Notes under the pieces: generated by a model
Told to the model about the DNA's origin: nothing
The model's input: the letters and a program-made list of their open reading frames with translations, nothing else
Databases searched by the model: none
Assembly (NCBI RefSeq): GCF_002101395.1
Contig: NZ_CP019706.1
Coordinates: 3,348,001 to 3,412,000, forward strand
From: Pantoea alhagi
Lineage (GTDB): Bacteria > Pseudomonadota > Gammaproteobacteria > Enterobacterales > Enterobacteriaceae
Length of the DNA: 64,000 bases
Direction of reading: 5' to 3'
Part shown: positions 52,626 to 61,270 of the stretch, in pieces
How positions within the stretch are numbered: position 1 is the stretch's first letter
How the letters are laid out: every line of letters starts with the position of its first letter
Program-made: the position numbers and the translations under genes

Positions 52626-54101
52626 ATGGCGGTAACACAAACAGCCCAGGCATGCGATCTGGTTATTTTCGGTGCTAAAGGCGACCTGGCGCGCCGTAAA
52701 CTGCTGCCTTCCCTGTACCAGCTGGAAAAGGCTGGGCAGATTCATGAGCAGAGCCGTATCATCGGCGTTGGACGCGCGGAATGGGATAAAGCGGAATATA
52801 CCAAAGTCGTACGCGAAGCGCTGGAAACGTTCATGAAAGAAAAAATCGACGAAGCGCTGTGGGATCGCCTCAGCAGCCGCCTCGATTTCTGTAATCTGGA
52901 TGTTAACGATACCTCGCATTTCCCGCGCCTGGGCAAAATGTTGGATCAACAGAACCGCGTAACCATTAACTACTTTGCCATGCCGCCCAGCACCTTCGGC
53001 GCTATCTGTAAAGGGCTGGGGATGGCGAAGCTGAATGCCAAACCCGCGCGCGTTGTTATGGAAAAACCGCTCGGCACCTCGCTGGAAACTTCGCAGGAAA
53101 TCAACGATCAGGTTGGTGAGTATTTTGAAGAGTGCCAGGTATTCCGTATCGACCATTATCTGGGTAAAGAGACGGTGCTTAACCTGCTGGCGCTGCGCTT
53201 CGCCAACTCCCTGTTTGCCAATAACTGGGATAACCGCACCATCGATCATGTGCAAATCACCGTAGCGGAAGAGGTCGGGATTGAAGGCCGCTGGGGCTAT
53301 TTTGATAAAGCGGGTCAGATGCGCGATATGATCCAAAACCATCTGCTGCAGATCCTCACCATGATTGCCATGTCGCCGCCGTCCGATCTCAGCGCTGACA
53401 GCATCCGTGACGAAAAAGTCAAAGTGCTGCGCTCGCTGCGCCGCATCGATCACAGCAACGTACGCGACAAAACGGTACGTGGTCAGTATACCGCCGGGTT
53501 TGTGCAGGGCAAAAAAGTGCCGGGCTATCTGGAAGAAGAGGGCGCTAACAAAACCAGCAATACGGAAACCTTCGTGTCGATTCGCGTTGATATCGACAAC
53601 TGGCGCTGGGCTGGCGTGCCGTTCTATCTGCGCACCGGTAAACGTCTGCCGACCAAATGTTCGGAAGTGGTGGTCTATTTCAAAAATCCGGAAATGAACC
53701 TGTTCAAGGATTCCTGGCAAGAGCTGCCGCAGAACAAACTGACAATTCGCCTGCAGCCGGATGAAGGGGTGGATATCGAAATCCTGAATAAGGTTCCGGG
53801 TCTCGATCATAAACATAACCTGCAAACCACCAAACTGGATCTGAGCTACTCAGAAACCTTTAACCAGTCTCATCTGGCGGATGCCTATGAGCGTTTGCTG
53901 CTGGAAACCATGCGTGGCATTCAGGCGCTGTTTGTGCGTCGTGATGAAGTAGAGGCCGCGTGGAAATGGGTGGATTCCATTATTGATGCCTGGGCAGCGG
54001 ATAACGATGCGCCTAAGCCTTATCAGGCTGGCACCTGGGGGCCGGTTGCTTCGGTCGCGATGATTACGCGCGATGGTCGTTCGTGGAACGAGTTCGAATA
54101 A
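52626..54101 (+). CDS. zwf: Glucose-6-phosphate dehydrogenase
   Basis: Zwf oxidises glucose-6-phosphate to 6-phosphogluconolactone with NADP, the first step of the pentose phosphate path. The 491-residue protein equals E. coli Zwf in length. The coenzyme motif GAKGDLARRKL and the substrate signature RIDHYLGKE are present, with EKPLGTS. A good AGGAGA box precedes the ATG. It is controlled by HexR by the upstream box. In E. coli edd follows; here it is absent and a terminator comes next. Confidence 0.99.
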   Translation: MAVTQTAQACDLVIFGAKGDLARRKLLPSLYQLEKAGQIHEQSRIIGVGRAEWDKAEYTKVVREALETFMKEKIDEALWDRLSSRLDFCNLDVNDTSHFPRLGKMLDQQNRVTINYFAMPPSTFGAICKGLGMAKLNAKPARVVMEKPLGTSLETSQEINDQVGEYFEECQVFRIDHYLGKETVLNLLALRFANSLFANNWDNRTIDHVQITVAEEVGIEGRWGYFDKAGQMRDMIQNHLLQILTMIAMSPPSDLSADSIRDEKVKVLRSLRRIDHSNVRDKTVRGQYTAGFVQGKKVPGYLEEEGANKTSNTETFVSIRVDIDNWRWAGVPFYLRTGKRLPTKCSEVVVYFKNPEMNLFKDSWQELPQNKLTIRLQPDEGVDIEILNKVPGLDHKHNLQTTKLDLSYSETFNQSHLADAYERLLLETMRGIQALFVRRDEVEAAWKWVDSIIDAWAADNDAPKPYQAGTWGPVASVAMITRDGRSWNEFE

Positions 54102-54114
54102 GCCGCTTCCTGCT

Positions 54115-54142
54115 AAGCCCGCGTAATGCGGGCTTTTTTTTG
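54115..54142 (+). terminator. Terminator after zwf
   Basis: AAGCCCGC pairs with GCGGGCTT around GTAAT, followed by seven further T residues. Confidence 0.93.
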
Positions 54143-54163
54143 CCTTAAGAAACGTCATATAAA

Positions 54164-54182
54164 AATGAACCGCAGTTTCAAA
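54164..54182. promoter_or_regulatory. KdgR-like box before eda
   Basis: AATGAACCGCAGTTTCAAA agrees at about 15 of 19 positions with the KdgR consensus AATRAAAYRNYRTTTYATT. It lies ~130 nt before the eda start and fits the known KdgR control of hexuronate genes. Confidence 0.55.
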
Positions 54183-54310
54183 AAATGCTTAAGCGCGTGG
54201 ACGCCTGAGGTGAAAATCAGGTATGGTAGTGTCCGTTTCCTTTGCTGCGCGGATGCGCGCCATTATTGCCAGTGGTCGGAACGTTCGCTGGCCTCACAGG
54301 AGAAAGTGCG

Positions 54311-54949
54311 ATGAAAAACTGGAAAACGAGTGCCGAAGCGATCCTGACCACGGGACCGGTGGTGCCGGTTATTGTAGTCAACAAACTGGAACATGCGGTG
54401 CCGATGGCGAAAGCGCTGGTGGCGGGCGGCGTTCGCGTACTGGAAGTGACTTTGCGCACGCCGGTGGCGATGGATGCGCTGAAAGCCATTATTCAGGAAG
54501 TGCCGGACGCTATCGTCGGTGCCGGAACGGTGATAAATCCTCAGCAGCTGGCGGAAGTCACGGCGGCAGGCGCCCAGTTTGTTATCAGCCCGGGCATTAC
54601 CGAACCGTTGCTGCAGGCGGCCACAGAAGGTACCGTTCCGTTAATTCCAGGTATCAGCACCGTTTCTGAATTGATGACCGGGATGCAGTATGGCCTGCGC
54701 GAATTTAAATTTTTCCCGGCAGAAGCCAACGGCGGCGTAAAAGCTTTACAGGCGATCGGCGGGCCTTTCCCGCAGGTGCGTTTCTGCCCAACCGGCGGTA
54801 TCTCGCCAGCTAACTATCGTGATTACCTGGCGCTGAAAAGCGTACTCTGCATCGGCGGCTCCTGGCTGGTGCCGAACGATGCGCTGGAAGCGGGCGACTA
54901 TCAGCGTATTACCGAGCTGGCACGTGAAGCAGTAGCTGGCGCTCGCTAA
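54311..54949 (+). CDS. eda: KDPG/KHG aldolase
   Basis: Eda splits 2-keto-3-deoxy-6-phosphogluconate into pyruvate and glyceraldehyde 3-phosphate. The 212-residue class I aldolase has the Schiff-base lysine in FKFFPAE, the catalytic Glu in LEVTLRT and the phosphate loop PTGGISP. The ATG at 54311 (MKNWKTSAEAIL) follows CAGGAGA. Because edd is missing next to zwf, its main task here may be hexuronate degradation, unless edd lies elsewhere. Confidence 0.97.
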   Translation: MKNWKTSAEAILTTGPVVPVIVVNKLEHAVPMAKALVAGGVRVLEVTLRTPVAMDALKAIIQEVPDAIVGAGTVINPQQLAEVTAAGAQFVISPGITEPLLQAATEGTVPLIPGISTVSELMTGMQYGLREFKFFPAEANGGVKALQAIGGPFPQVRFCPTGGISPANYRDYLALKSVLCIGGSWLVPNDALEAGDYQRITELAREAVAGAR

Positions 54950-54956
54950 ATACAAT

Positions 54957-54984
54957 GGCTCTCCCACCGCGGGAGAGCCGTTTC
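54957..54984. terminator. Terminator between eda and purT
   Basis: GGCTCTCCC pairs with GGGAGAGCC around ACCGC, followed by GTTTCC. The genes are convergent. Confidence 0.8.
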
Positions 54985-54985
54985 C

Positions 54986-56164
54986 TTAACCGCTTACCCT
55001 GACCGCCGCCGCTGCCGCAACCGCGCGACTAACCGCTTCCTCAACGCTTTCTGCAGTGGCCAGCGCTACGCCCATGCGCCGTTTGCCGTCGATGTCCGGT
55101 TTAGCAAACAGCCGCAGCTGTTGACCGGCACCTAATGCTTTTTCCACATCGCTATAGCTGACATTGTTGCTCTGCAGCTCCGGTAAAATAACCGCTGACG
55201 CGGCGGGGCCGTACTGACGAATCGCCCCAATCGGCAGGCCTAAAAAGGCACGTACATGCAGGGCAAACTCAGAGAGATCCTGTGAAATCAGCGTTACCAT
55301 GCCGGTATCATGCGGGCGCGGCGAAACTTCGCTAAAGATCACCTCATCACCGCAGACAAAGAGCTCAACGCCAAATAACCCAAAGCCACCCAGCGCCTTA
55401 ACCACTTTTTCAGCGATCTGCTCAGCGCGTGCTAATGCCAGCGGGCTCATCTGCTGCGGCTGCCAGGATTCACGATAATCGCCATCTTCCTGACGATGGC
55501 CGACAGGCGCGCAGAAGTGGATGCCGTCCACGGCGCTTACGGTAAGCAGGGTAATTTCAAAATCAAATGTTACCACGCCTTCAATAATGACTTTTCCCGC
55601 TCCGGCGCGTCCGCCCTGTTGCGCATAGTCCCACGCTTTTTCCAGCTGTGACGCATCACGAATAAAACTTTGGCCTTTGCCGGAAGAGCTCATGACCGGT
55701 TTAATGATGCAGGGGAAACCAATCTCTTCTGCCGCGGCGATAAAAGCGGTTTTACTGTCGGCAAAGCGATAGCTGGAGGTAGGCAGGCCCAGCGTTTCAG
55801 CTGCCAGACGGCGAATACCTTCACGATTCATGGTCAGACGCGCCGCCTGAGCGGCTGGCACTACGCGCTGTCCCTGCTGCTCCAGCTCAATCAGCATATC
55901 GGTGGCGATAGCTTCAATTTCCGGTACCACAAAGTCGGGGCGCTCCTGGTTAATCAGCGCTTTCAGCGCTTCGCCATCCAGCATATTAATGACATGGCTG
56001 CGGTGGGCAACATGCATGGCCGGCGCATCGGCATAACGATCAACAGCGATCACCTCAACGCCCAGACGCTGACATTCGATTGCCACTTCTTTGCCCAGTT
56101 CACCTGAACCCAACAGCATCACGCGCGTCGCACCCGGACGCAGCGCAGTTCCAAGAATCGTCAT
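54986..56164 (-). CDS. purT: Formate-dependent GAR transformylase
   Basis: PurT makes formyl-GAR from GAR, formate and ATP in purine synthesis, an alternative to PurN. The 392-residue ATP-grasp protein matches E. coli PurT throughout: VMLLGSGELGKEVAIECQRL, PVMSSSGKGQSF, GVELFVCGDEVIFSEVSPRP. The ATG at 56164 (MTILGTALRPG) is correct; the longer frame is spurious. A perfect PurR box lies 45 nt upstream. Confidence 0.98.
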   Translation of the reverse strand: MTILGTALRPGATRVMLLGSGELGKEVAIECQRLGVEVIAVDRYADAPAMHVAHRSHVINMLDGEALKALINQERPDFVVPEIEAIATDMLIELEQQGQRVVPAAQAARLTMNREGIRRLAAETLGLPTSSYRFADSKTAFIAAAEEIGFPCIIKPVMSSSGKGQSFIRDASQLEKAWDYAQQGGRAGAGKVIIEGVVTFDFEITLLTVSAVDGIHFCAPVGHRQEDGDYRESWQPQQMSPLALARAEQIAEKVVKALGGFGLFGVELFVCGDEVIFSEVSPRPHDTGMVTLISQDLSEFALHVRAFLGLPIGAIRQYGPAASAVILPELQSNNVSYSDVEKALGAGQQLRLFAKPDIDGKRRMGVALATAESVEEAVSRAVAAAAAVRVSG

Positions 56165-56208
56165 AGTACCTACCTGAAAAGTGAAGAGTAAAAACGCGCG
56201 CAGTATAT

Positions 56209-56224
56209 ACGAAAACGTTTGCGT
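56209..56224. promoter_or_regulatory. PurR operator of purT
   Basis: On the minus strand ACGCAAACGTTTTCGT matches the enterobacterial PurR consensus (ACGCAAACGTTTNCGT) completely. Purine-loaded PurR would repress purT. Confidence 0.94.
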
Positions 56225-56267
56225 TGGCAGCTGCAGGGAAAACTTGATCTCACTGTTTGGCCTGTTA

Positions 56268-56287
56268 TACTGTATAAAAATACAGTA
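56268..56287 (+). promoter_or_regulatory. LexA (SOS) box of yebG
   Basis: TACTGTATAAAAATACAGTA is an almost ideal LexA operator (TACTGTATATATATACAGTA), 17 nt before the yebG start. Confidence 0.96.
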
Positions 56288-56303
56288 TAACCCGAGGTGA
56301 GTC

Positions 56304-56645
56304 ATGGCTGTTGAAACCAAATTTGTTGTGGTCAGAAAAGGTGAAGAAAAAATGACATTTGCCAGTAAAAAAGAAGCAGACGCATACGACAAAATGCTCG
56401 ATATGGCAGAAGCTTTTACTGACTGGCTGATACAAAGTGAACTGCCACTGGAGGAAGCGCAACTGGAAAAACTGGGGCTGTTCCTGGCAGAACAAAAAGA
56501 TGCCGTTCAGCACATTTTGCGTACCAGCAAGCTGCCGGAAGCGCAGCCAGCGGTAAAAGCCGCGAAAGCTACCGCAACGGAAACAGATGACGGTAAAGCA
56601 CAGGACGAAACGGCAAAAAAAGTACGCGCAGTGAAGGCCGCCTGA
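56304..56645 (+). CDS. yebG: DNA damage-inducible protein YebG
   Basis: A 113-residue small cytoplasmic protein, longer than E. coli YebG (96) by an Ala/Lys/Thr-rich tail. The N-terminal ~75 residues match (MAVETKFVVVRKGEEKMTFASKKEADAYDKMLD region, WL and FLAEQKD). YebG is SOS-induced in E. coli; its function is not known. The LexA box just upstream confirms the same control here. It is divergent from purT. Confidence 0.94.
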   Translation: MAVETKFVVVRKGEEKMTFASKKEADAYDKMLDMAEAFTDWLIQSELPLEEAQLEKLGLFLAEQKDAVQHILRTSKLPEAQPAVKAAKATATETDDGKAQDETAKKVRAVKAA

Positions 56646-56970
56646 TTGACCAGCCTGATTAACATTGCAGCCTGTTGAATATCAGCCACACTTTCCTGAT
56701 AACGATCTTAAGCAGAGTGGGATGAGCGCTCCCGTCTCATCCCGTCCTGTTTTATACAGGACAGGCAGGGTGATGTAGCGATGTAGACCCACAGCTCCGA
56801 TGGCGCGTTTTCGCTCAACCACGGGCGATCTTTGGCGCGAGCGGCCCGTTGCTAATCACCTGACGCTGCTCCGGAAATATCCGGCGCGGCGTTTTCTGCT
56901 ATTTGCTCTCGCTTACGCTTCTTGACGTCCGGTGCTTCACACTAAGGCACACATCAAAAAAGGAGAGATT
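56646..56970. other. yebG-yebE intergenic region
   Basis: No gene is seen. A stem GGGATGAG/CTCATCCC at 56719-56743 may end yebG, though no T-run follows directly. The remainder is the likely promoter region of yebE; no clear -35/-10 pair stands out. Confidence 0.4.
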
Positions 56971-57642
56971 ATGAGTAACTGGCTGCAGCAGGTGCAAAAA
57001 ATGTTAAGCAATACGGCAATTGGCAACGCGGGCGCAAAAGCGCAGGGCGGCAGCGAAGGGTTAAGTAAAATGCTGGCGCCTGGCGCGCTCGGTGGCCTGG
57101 CCGGAATGCTTATCTCCAATAAATCTTCCCGTAATCTGTTAAGCAAATATGGCAAAAATGCGCTGGTGATTGGCGGCAGCGCGGCGGCAGGCGTTCTGCT
57201 GTGGAATAAATACAAGCAGCGGGTGCGCGAAGCCCATCAGGGTGAGCCTGAGTTTGGTCAGCAGGCGACACCGGTGGATCAGCGTGCAGAACGATTAATC
57301 ACCGCGCTGGTGTTTGCTGCAAAAAGCGACGGACATATTGATGGCGAGGAACGTAAAGCCATTGAGCAAAATATCCATCAGGCAGGGTACGGCGAGCAGG
57401 CGGAGGCGCTGATTCAGCAGGCGATCAACCGTCCACTGGACCCGCACTGGCTGGCGCAGGGAATAAAAAACGAGGAAGAGGCGCTGGAACTCTATTTCCT
57501 GAGCTGTGCGGCTATCGATGTCGATCACTTTATGGAACGCAGCTACCTGAAAGAGCTGGGCGATGCGCTGAAGATCCCTGTAGATGTGCGCGAAGATATT
57601 GAGAAAGATATTCGTACCGAAAAAGAAAAACTTCCTTCCTGA
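56971..57642 (+). CDS. yebE: DUF533 inner-membrane protein YebE
   Basis: A 223-residue protein related to E. coli YebE. A glycine-rich hydrophobic segment (about 43-57 and 70-87, GGLAGMLI and VIGGSAAAGVLLW) is followed by a TerB-like helical domain (RAERLITALVFAAKSDGHIDGEERKAIE). E. coli yebE responds to the Cpx envelope stress pathway; the role of the protein is unknown. The ATG at 56971 follows AAGGAGAG. Confidence 0.92.
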   Translation: MSNWLQQVQKMLSNTAIGNAGAKAQGGSEGLSKMLAPGALGGLAGMLISNKSSRNLLSKYGKNALVIGGSAAAGVLLWNKYKQRVREAHQGEPEFGQQATPVDQRAERLITALVFAAKSDGHIDGEERKAIEQNIHQAGYGEQAEALIQQAINRPLDPHWLAQGIKNEEEALELYFLSCAAIDVDHFMERSYLKELGDALKIPVDVREDIEKDIRTEKEKLPS

Positions 57643-57778
57643 ACGCCGCAGTTAAGGCCTGTCGCAGTCTGGCGACGGGCTGCTACTTCTCTCTTACCTG
57701 CTTTTTACCGCTGCCGCTTGGCAATCATGGTCTTAACTGCCAACCTTAGTGTATGTCTGTCTGAAAACAGTAACCGTT

Positions 57779-59842
57779 ATGATGCCACCGAAAGCGAAAA
57801 GAGTTCCTCACGAAATGACGCTGCATGATGATACGCGCGTCGATAATTACTACTGGCTACGCGACGATCAGCGTGAAGATCCAGAGGTACTGGATTATCT
57901 GCACGCTGAAAACAGCTATGGTCATCAAGTGATGCAGACCCAAAAGGCGTTGCAGGATCGCCTGCTGAAAGAGATGGTCGGACGTATTTCGCCGCAGGAT
58001 TACTCGGTCCCTTACGTGAAAAACGGCTATCGCTATCAAAGCCGTTATGAGGCCGGTAACGAATACGCTATCTATTATCGCCAGCCAGCGGAGACCGAAA
58101 CGCCGGAGGAGTGGGAAGTGCTGCTGGACGCCAACCGGCGCGCCGCCCACAGTGAATTTTATACCATGGGCTCGCTCGATATCAGTCCTGATAACCGCAT
58201 TATGGCGCTGGCGGAAGACTTTCTGTCGCGCCGTCAGTTCGGTATCCGTTTCCGTAATCTGGAAACCGGCAACTGGTATCCTGAAGTGCTGGAAAATGTC
58301 TCTTCCAGTTTTGCCTGGGTTAACGATTCAAAAACGCTCTATTATGTGCGCAAAGATAAGCAGACGCTGCTGCCGTATCAGGTGTGGCGTCATAATGTCG
58401 GCACGCCGCAACAGGATGATGAGCTGGTCTATGAGGAGAGTGATGACACCTTTTACCTCAGCGTGCATAAAACCACTTCGGAACATTTTGTTCTTATTGC
58501 GCTGCACAGCACCACTACAACCGAAATCCATCTGCTGGATGCTGAATATGCCGATGCGCGCCCCCGAGTTTTTGTGCCGCGCCGCAAAGGTCATGAATAC
58601 ACGCTCGATCATTACGATCATCACTTCTGGCTGCGCTCGAATCGTGAAGGCAAGAACTTCGGCCTGTATCGCACCAGCTATCTGGATGAATCACGATGGG
58701 AAACCATTATCGCGCCGCGCGATCATGTGGTGATGCAGGATTTTCAGCTGTTTCGTGACTGGCTGGTGGTTGAGGAACGCCAGCGTGGCCTTTCCAGCCT
58801 GCGGCAGATCTGCTGGCGTACCGGCGAAACCTTTGGGATCGCCTTTGACGATCCCGCTTATGTGACCTGGCTGGCCTATAACGCTTCGCCGGAGACCAGC
58901 AAGCTGCGCTACGGCTATTCATCCATGACCACCCCGAGCACGCTGTTTGAACTGGATATGGATACCGGTGAACGGCGCGTATTAAAACAGACGCAGATAA
59001 ACGGCTTTGACTCCGCTAATTATAAAAGCGAGCACTTGTGGGTTAAAGCGCGGGACGGCGTGGAAGTGCCGGTTTCGCTGGTCTATCACCGCCAGCATTA
59101 CCAGCCGGGAAAAAATCCGATGCTGGTATATGGGTATGGCTCTTACGGCACCATTATGGATGCCGATTTCAGCTCCAGCCGCCTCAGCCTGCTGGATCGC
59201 GGCTTTATCTATGCATTGGTTCATGTGCGCGGCGGCGGCGAACTGGGGCAGCAGTGGTATGACGATGGGCGTTTACTGAACAAGATGAACACTTTTTATG
59301 ACTTTCTCGATGTAACCGATGCGCTGGTTCAACAGGGCTATGGCGATCCACAGCGGCTCTATGCAATGGGTGGCAGCGCGGGCGGCCTGCTGATGGGAAC
59401 GGTGATAAATCTACAACCTGAGCGTTTTCATGGCGTCGTGGCGCAGGTGCCGTTTGTGGATGTGGTGACCACTATGCTGGATGAGTCGATTCCGCTTACC
59501 ACCGGCGAGTATGACGAATGGGGCAATCCCGACGATCCACAGTATTATCACTATATGAAGCAATACAGCCCATACGATAACGTCACCGCTCAGCCCTATC
59601 CGCATATGCTGGTAACCACGGGCCTGCATGATTCTCAGGTACAGTACTGGGAGCCGGCCAAGTGGGTTGCTAAGCTGCGCGAGCAGAAGACCGATGAAAA
59701 TCTGCTGCTGCTCTGTACCGATATGGATTCCGGCCACGGCGGGAAATCGGGACGTTTTAAATCTTATGAAGGTGTTTCGCTGGAATTTGCTTTTATTATC
59801 GGCCTGGCGCAGGGCACGCTGCACGGCAGCAGCGGCTATTAA
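57779..59842 (+). CDS. ptrB: Oligopeptidase B
   Basis: PtrB is a cytoplasmic serine oligopeptidase that cuts small peptides after Lys or Arg. The 687-residue protein has the N-terminal beta-propeller (about 70-400) and the C-terminal alpha/beta hydrolase domain with catalytic Ser in GGSAGGLLMG, Asp in GLHDSQVQYWEP and His in MDSGHGGKSGR. The start is either of two tandem ATGs at 57779/57782; E. coli alignment supports this spot. The 3' end overlaps exoX by 4 nt, convergent. Confidence 0.96.
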   Translation: MMPPKAKRVPHEMTLHDDTRVDNYYWLRDDQREDPEVLDYLHAENSYGHQVMQTQKALQDRLLKEMVGRISPQDYSVPYVKNGYRYQSRYEAGNEYAIYYRQPAETETPEEWEVLLDANRRAAHSEFYTMGSLDISPDNRIMALAEDFLSRRQFGIRFRNLETGNWYPEVLENVSSSFAWVNDSKTLYYVRKDKQTLLPYQVWRHNVGTPQQDDELVYEESDDTFYLSVHKTTSEHFVLIALHSTTTTEIHLLDAEYADARPRVFVPRRKGHEYTLDHYDHHFWLRSNREGKNFGLYRTSYLDESRWETIIAPRDHVVMQDFQLFRDWLVVEERQRGLSSLRQICWRTGETFGIAFDDPAYVTWLAYNASPETSKLRYGYSSMTTPSTLFELDMDTGERRVLKQTQINGFDSANYKSEHLWVKARDGVEVPVSLVYHRQHYQPGKNPMLVYGYGSYGTIMDADFSSSRLSLLDRGFIYALVHVRGGGELGQQWYDDGRLLNKMNTFYDFLDVTDALVQQGYGDPQRLYAMGGSAGGLLMGTVINLQPERFHGVVAQVPFVDVVTTMLDESIPLTTGEYDEWGNPDDPQYYHYMKQYSPYDNVTAQPYPHMLVTTGLHDSQVQYWEPAKWVAKLREQKTDENLLLLCTDMDSGHGGKSGRFKSYEGVSLEFAFIIGLAQGTLHGSSGY

Positions 59843-60507
59843 TCATCCTGATTAACCTGCTTCTGCAGGGCATTACGCAGGGCAGGTTTAAGATCCGGGA
59901 TAGCATTCAGCATCCAGCGCAGATAGCCCGGATCGCGTTTAGCTACATCAGCAACAGGACGCCCACGATATTTACCGAACGGCATCACTTCCACTTCCGC
60001 TGCGGTTTGCTGCATGCGCGTAGCCATATGTGCCGCATCCCAGCCGGAGGTTTCCATAATGCGTATCAGCAGCGCGGCGGTGACATAACAGTCATAGAGC
60101 GCCCGGTGTGCATGCAGGTCTGCTGGCGGCGTAACATCCAGCCGCAGATGCTGACGCAACGCCTGATTGCCATAGGTTAAACCGGGCCACAGCTGGCGAG
60201 CCAGCTTCATGGTACAGATCCATTCGCCATACATTTCCGGCAGCATACGCCGATCGAAGCTGGCATTGTGCGCCACATAATAGGCACTACCGTGATAGCG
60301 ACTGATTAAGGCTTCAATTGGCGGCTTATTCGCCACCATGGCTTCACTGATGCGATGTACGGCCATCGCCTGACGGCTAATAGGCCGGTCCGGACGCACC
60401 AGATCGCTCATGGGATTAACGATCTGGCCGTCAATCACATCGACGGAAGCAATTTCAACGATACCGCCCTGTAAACCACAGGTTTCAGTATCAATCACGC
60501 GGAGCAT
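59839..60507 (-). CDS. exoX: Exodeoxyribonuclease X
   Basis: ExoX is a 3'-5' DNA exonuclease of the DnaQ/DEDDh superfamily, active in repair and mismatch repair. In 222 residues the acidic motifs are visible: IDTETCG (motif I), VAHNASFDRRML (II) and HAHRALYDCYVT (III, with His). A C-terminal DUF3820-like tail (MPFGKYRGRPVADVA) is also present in E. coli ExoX. holE lies 27 nt upstream in the same direction. Confidence 0.97.
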   Translation of the reverse strand: MLRVIDTETCGLQGGIVEIASVDVIDGQIVNPMSDLVRPDRPISRQAMAVHRISEAMVANKPPIEALISRYHGSAYYVAHNASFDRRMLPEMYGEWICTMKLARQLWPGLTYGNQALRQHLRLDVTPPADLHAHRALYDCYVTAALLIRIMETSGWDAAHMATRMQQTAAEVEVMPFGKYRGRPVADVAKRDPGYLRWMLNAIPDLKPALRNALQKQVNQDD

Positions 60508-60534
60508 AAAGCCTCTTAGCGCTGACGCGCACTG

Positions 60535-60762
60535 TTATTTCTTCGGTTCCCATGGCAGGCGGGAAAGGTTAATCGAGGTTTGTCGATGATGCATCAGACG
60601 CTGGCGGAACCAGTCGCGTAGCGCTTCTGGCTGCTCACGCTCAACGATTTCCGCTACCACCGGCATATTGTAACGCTCTTTGAAGGCGACGCCAGCGGCG
60701 GCCAGGTCGACATTCACTTTATCTTTTTCTTCCTGCGTTAATGTTGCCAGGTTGTTAGACAT
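60535..60762 (-). CDS. holE: DNA polymerase III theta subunit
   Basis: HolE is the small subunit that stabilises the epsilon proofreader in the polymerase III core. The 75-residue protein is highly similar to E. coli HolE: DKVNVDLAAAGVAFKERYNM, VEREQPE, NLSRLPWEPK. It lies before exoX, which may be co-transcribed. An AGGAGC box precedes the ATG. Confidence 0.97.
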   Translation of the reverse strand: MSNNLATLTQEEKDKVNVDLAAAGVAFKERYNMPVVAEIVEREQPEALRDWFRQRLMHHRQTSINLSRLPWEPKK

Positions 60763-60890
60763 TTTTTGCTCCTGTGTATAAGCGCCGCAGTGCTTATATT
60801 GAATCGCCGTTAATGCCTCGACAGGCTTAATTACGGGAGGTATGCTGCGGCCTCGTTGGTGACAACCACGATAGTTTACAGGATGAAATC

Positions 60891-61268
60891 ATGTTGAAAA
60901 CCCGCTTCTCTGCTTTACCTGGTGCAGCCGCCCTGGTACTGGCAGTTGCCTTTTCTCCGGCTGCGCTGGCCCATGCCCATCTGAAATCGCAATATCCCGC
61001 CGCGAATGCCAATGTAGAAGCCTCGCCGCAGGCGCTGACCCTGACATTCTCTGAGGATATTGAGCCTGCTTTCAGCGGCGTTGATATTGTTGCCGCTGAC
61101 CAGCAGACGATGCCGGTAGCTGAAGTGGAGCGTGCGCCTAAACAACATAATCAGCTGATTGTGCCGCTGGAGAAACCGCTGCCCAGTGGAAGCTATCAGG
61201 TAAACTGGCATGTACTGTCGGTAGATGGTCACCGAACCAAAGGAAGTTACACTTTCAGCGTGAAATAG
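60891..61268 (+). CDS. yobA: Periplasmic copper-binding protein YobA (CopC)
   Basis: A 125-residue periplasmic CopC-fold protein. The signal peptide (about 1-27) ends ...PAALA, so the mature protein starts HAHLKSQYP with the N-terminal His that binds Cu(II). The second His ligand lies in WHVLSVDGHRTKGSYTF. It is probably involved in copper handling together with YebZ (CopD), whose start overlaps its stop. Confidence 0.95.
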   Translation: MLKTRFSALPGAAALVLAVAFSPAALAHAHLKSQYPAANANVEASPQALTLTFSEDIEPAFSGVDIVAADQQTMPVAEVERAPKQHNQLIVPLEKPLPSGSYQVNWHVLSVDGHRTKGSYTFSVK

Positions 61269-61270
61269 TG

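Noticed and set aside
52602..53825. Minus-strand frame of 407 codons across zwf
   Set aside because: It is a shadow of zwf; zwf is nearly identical to known enzymes.
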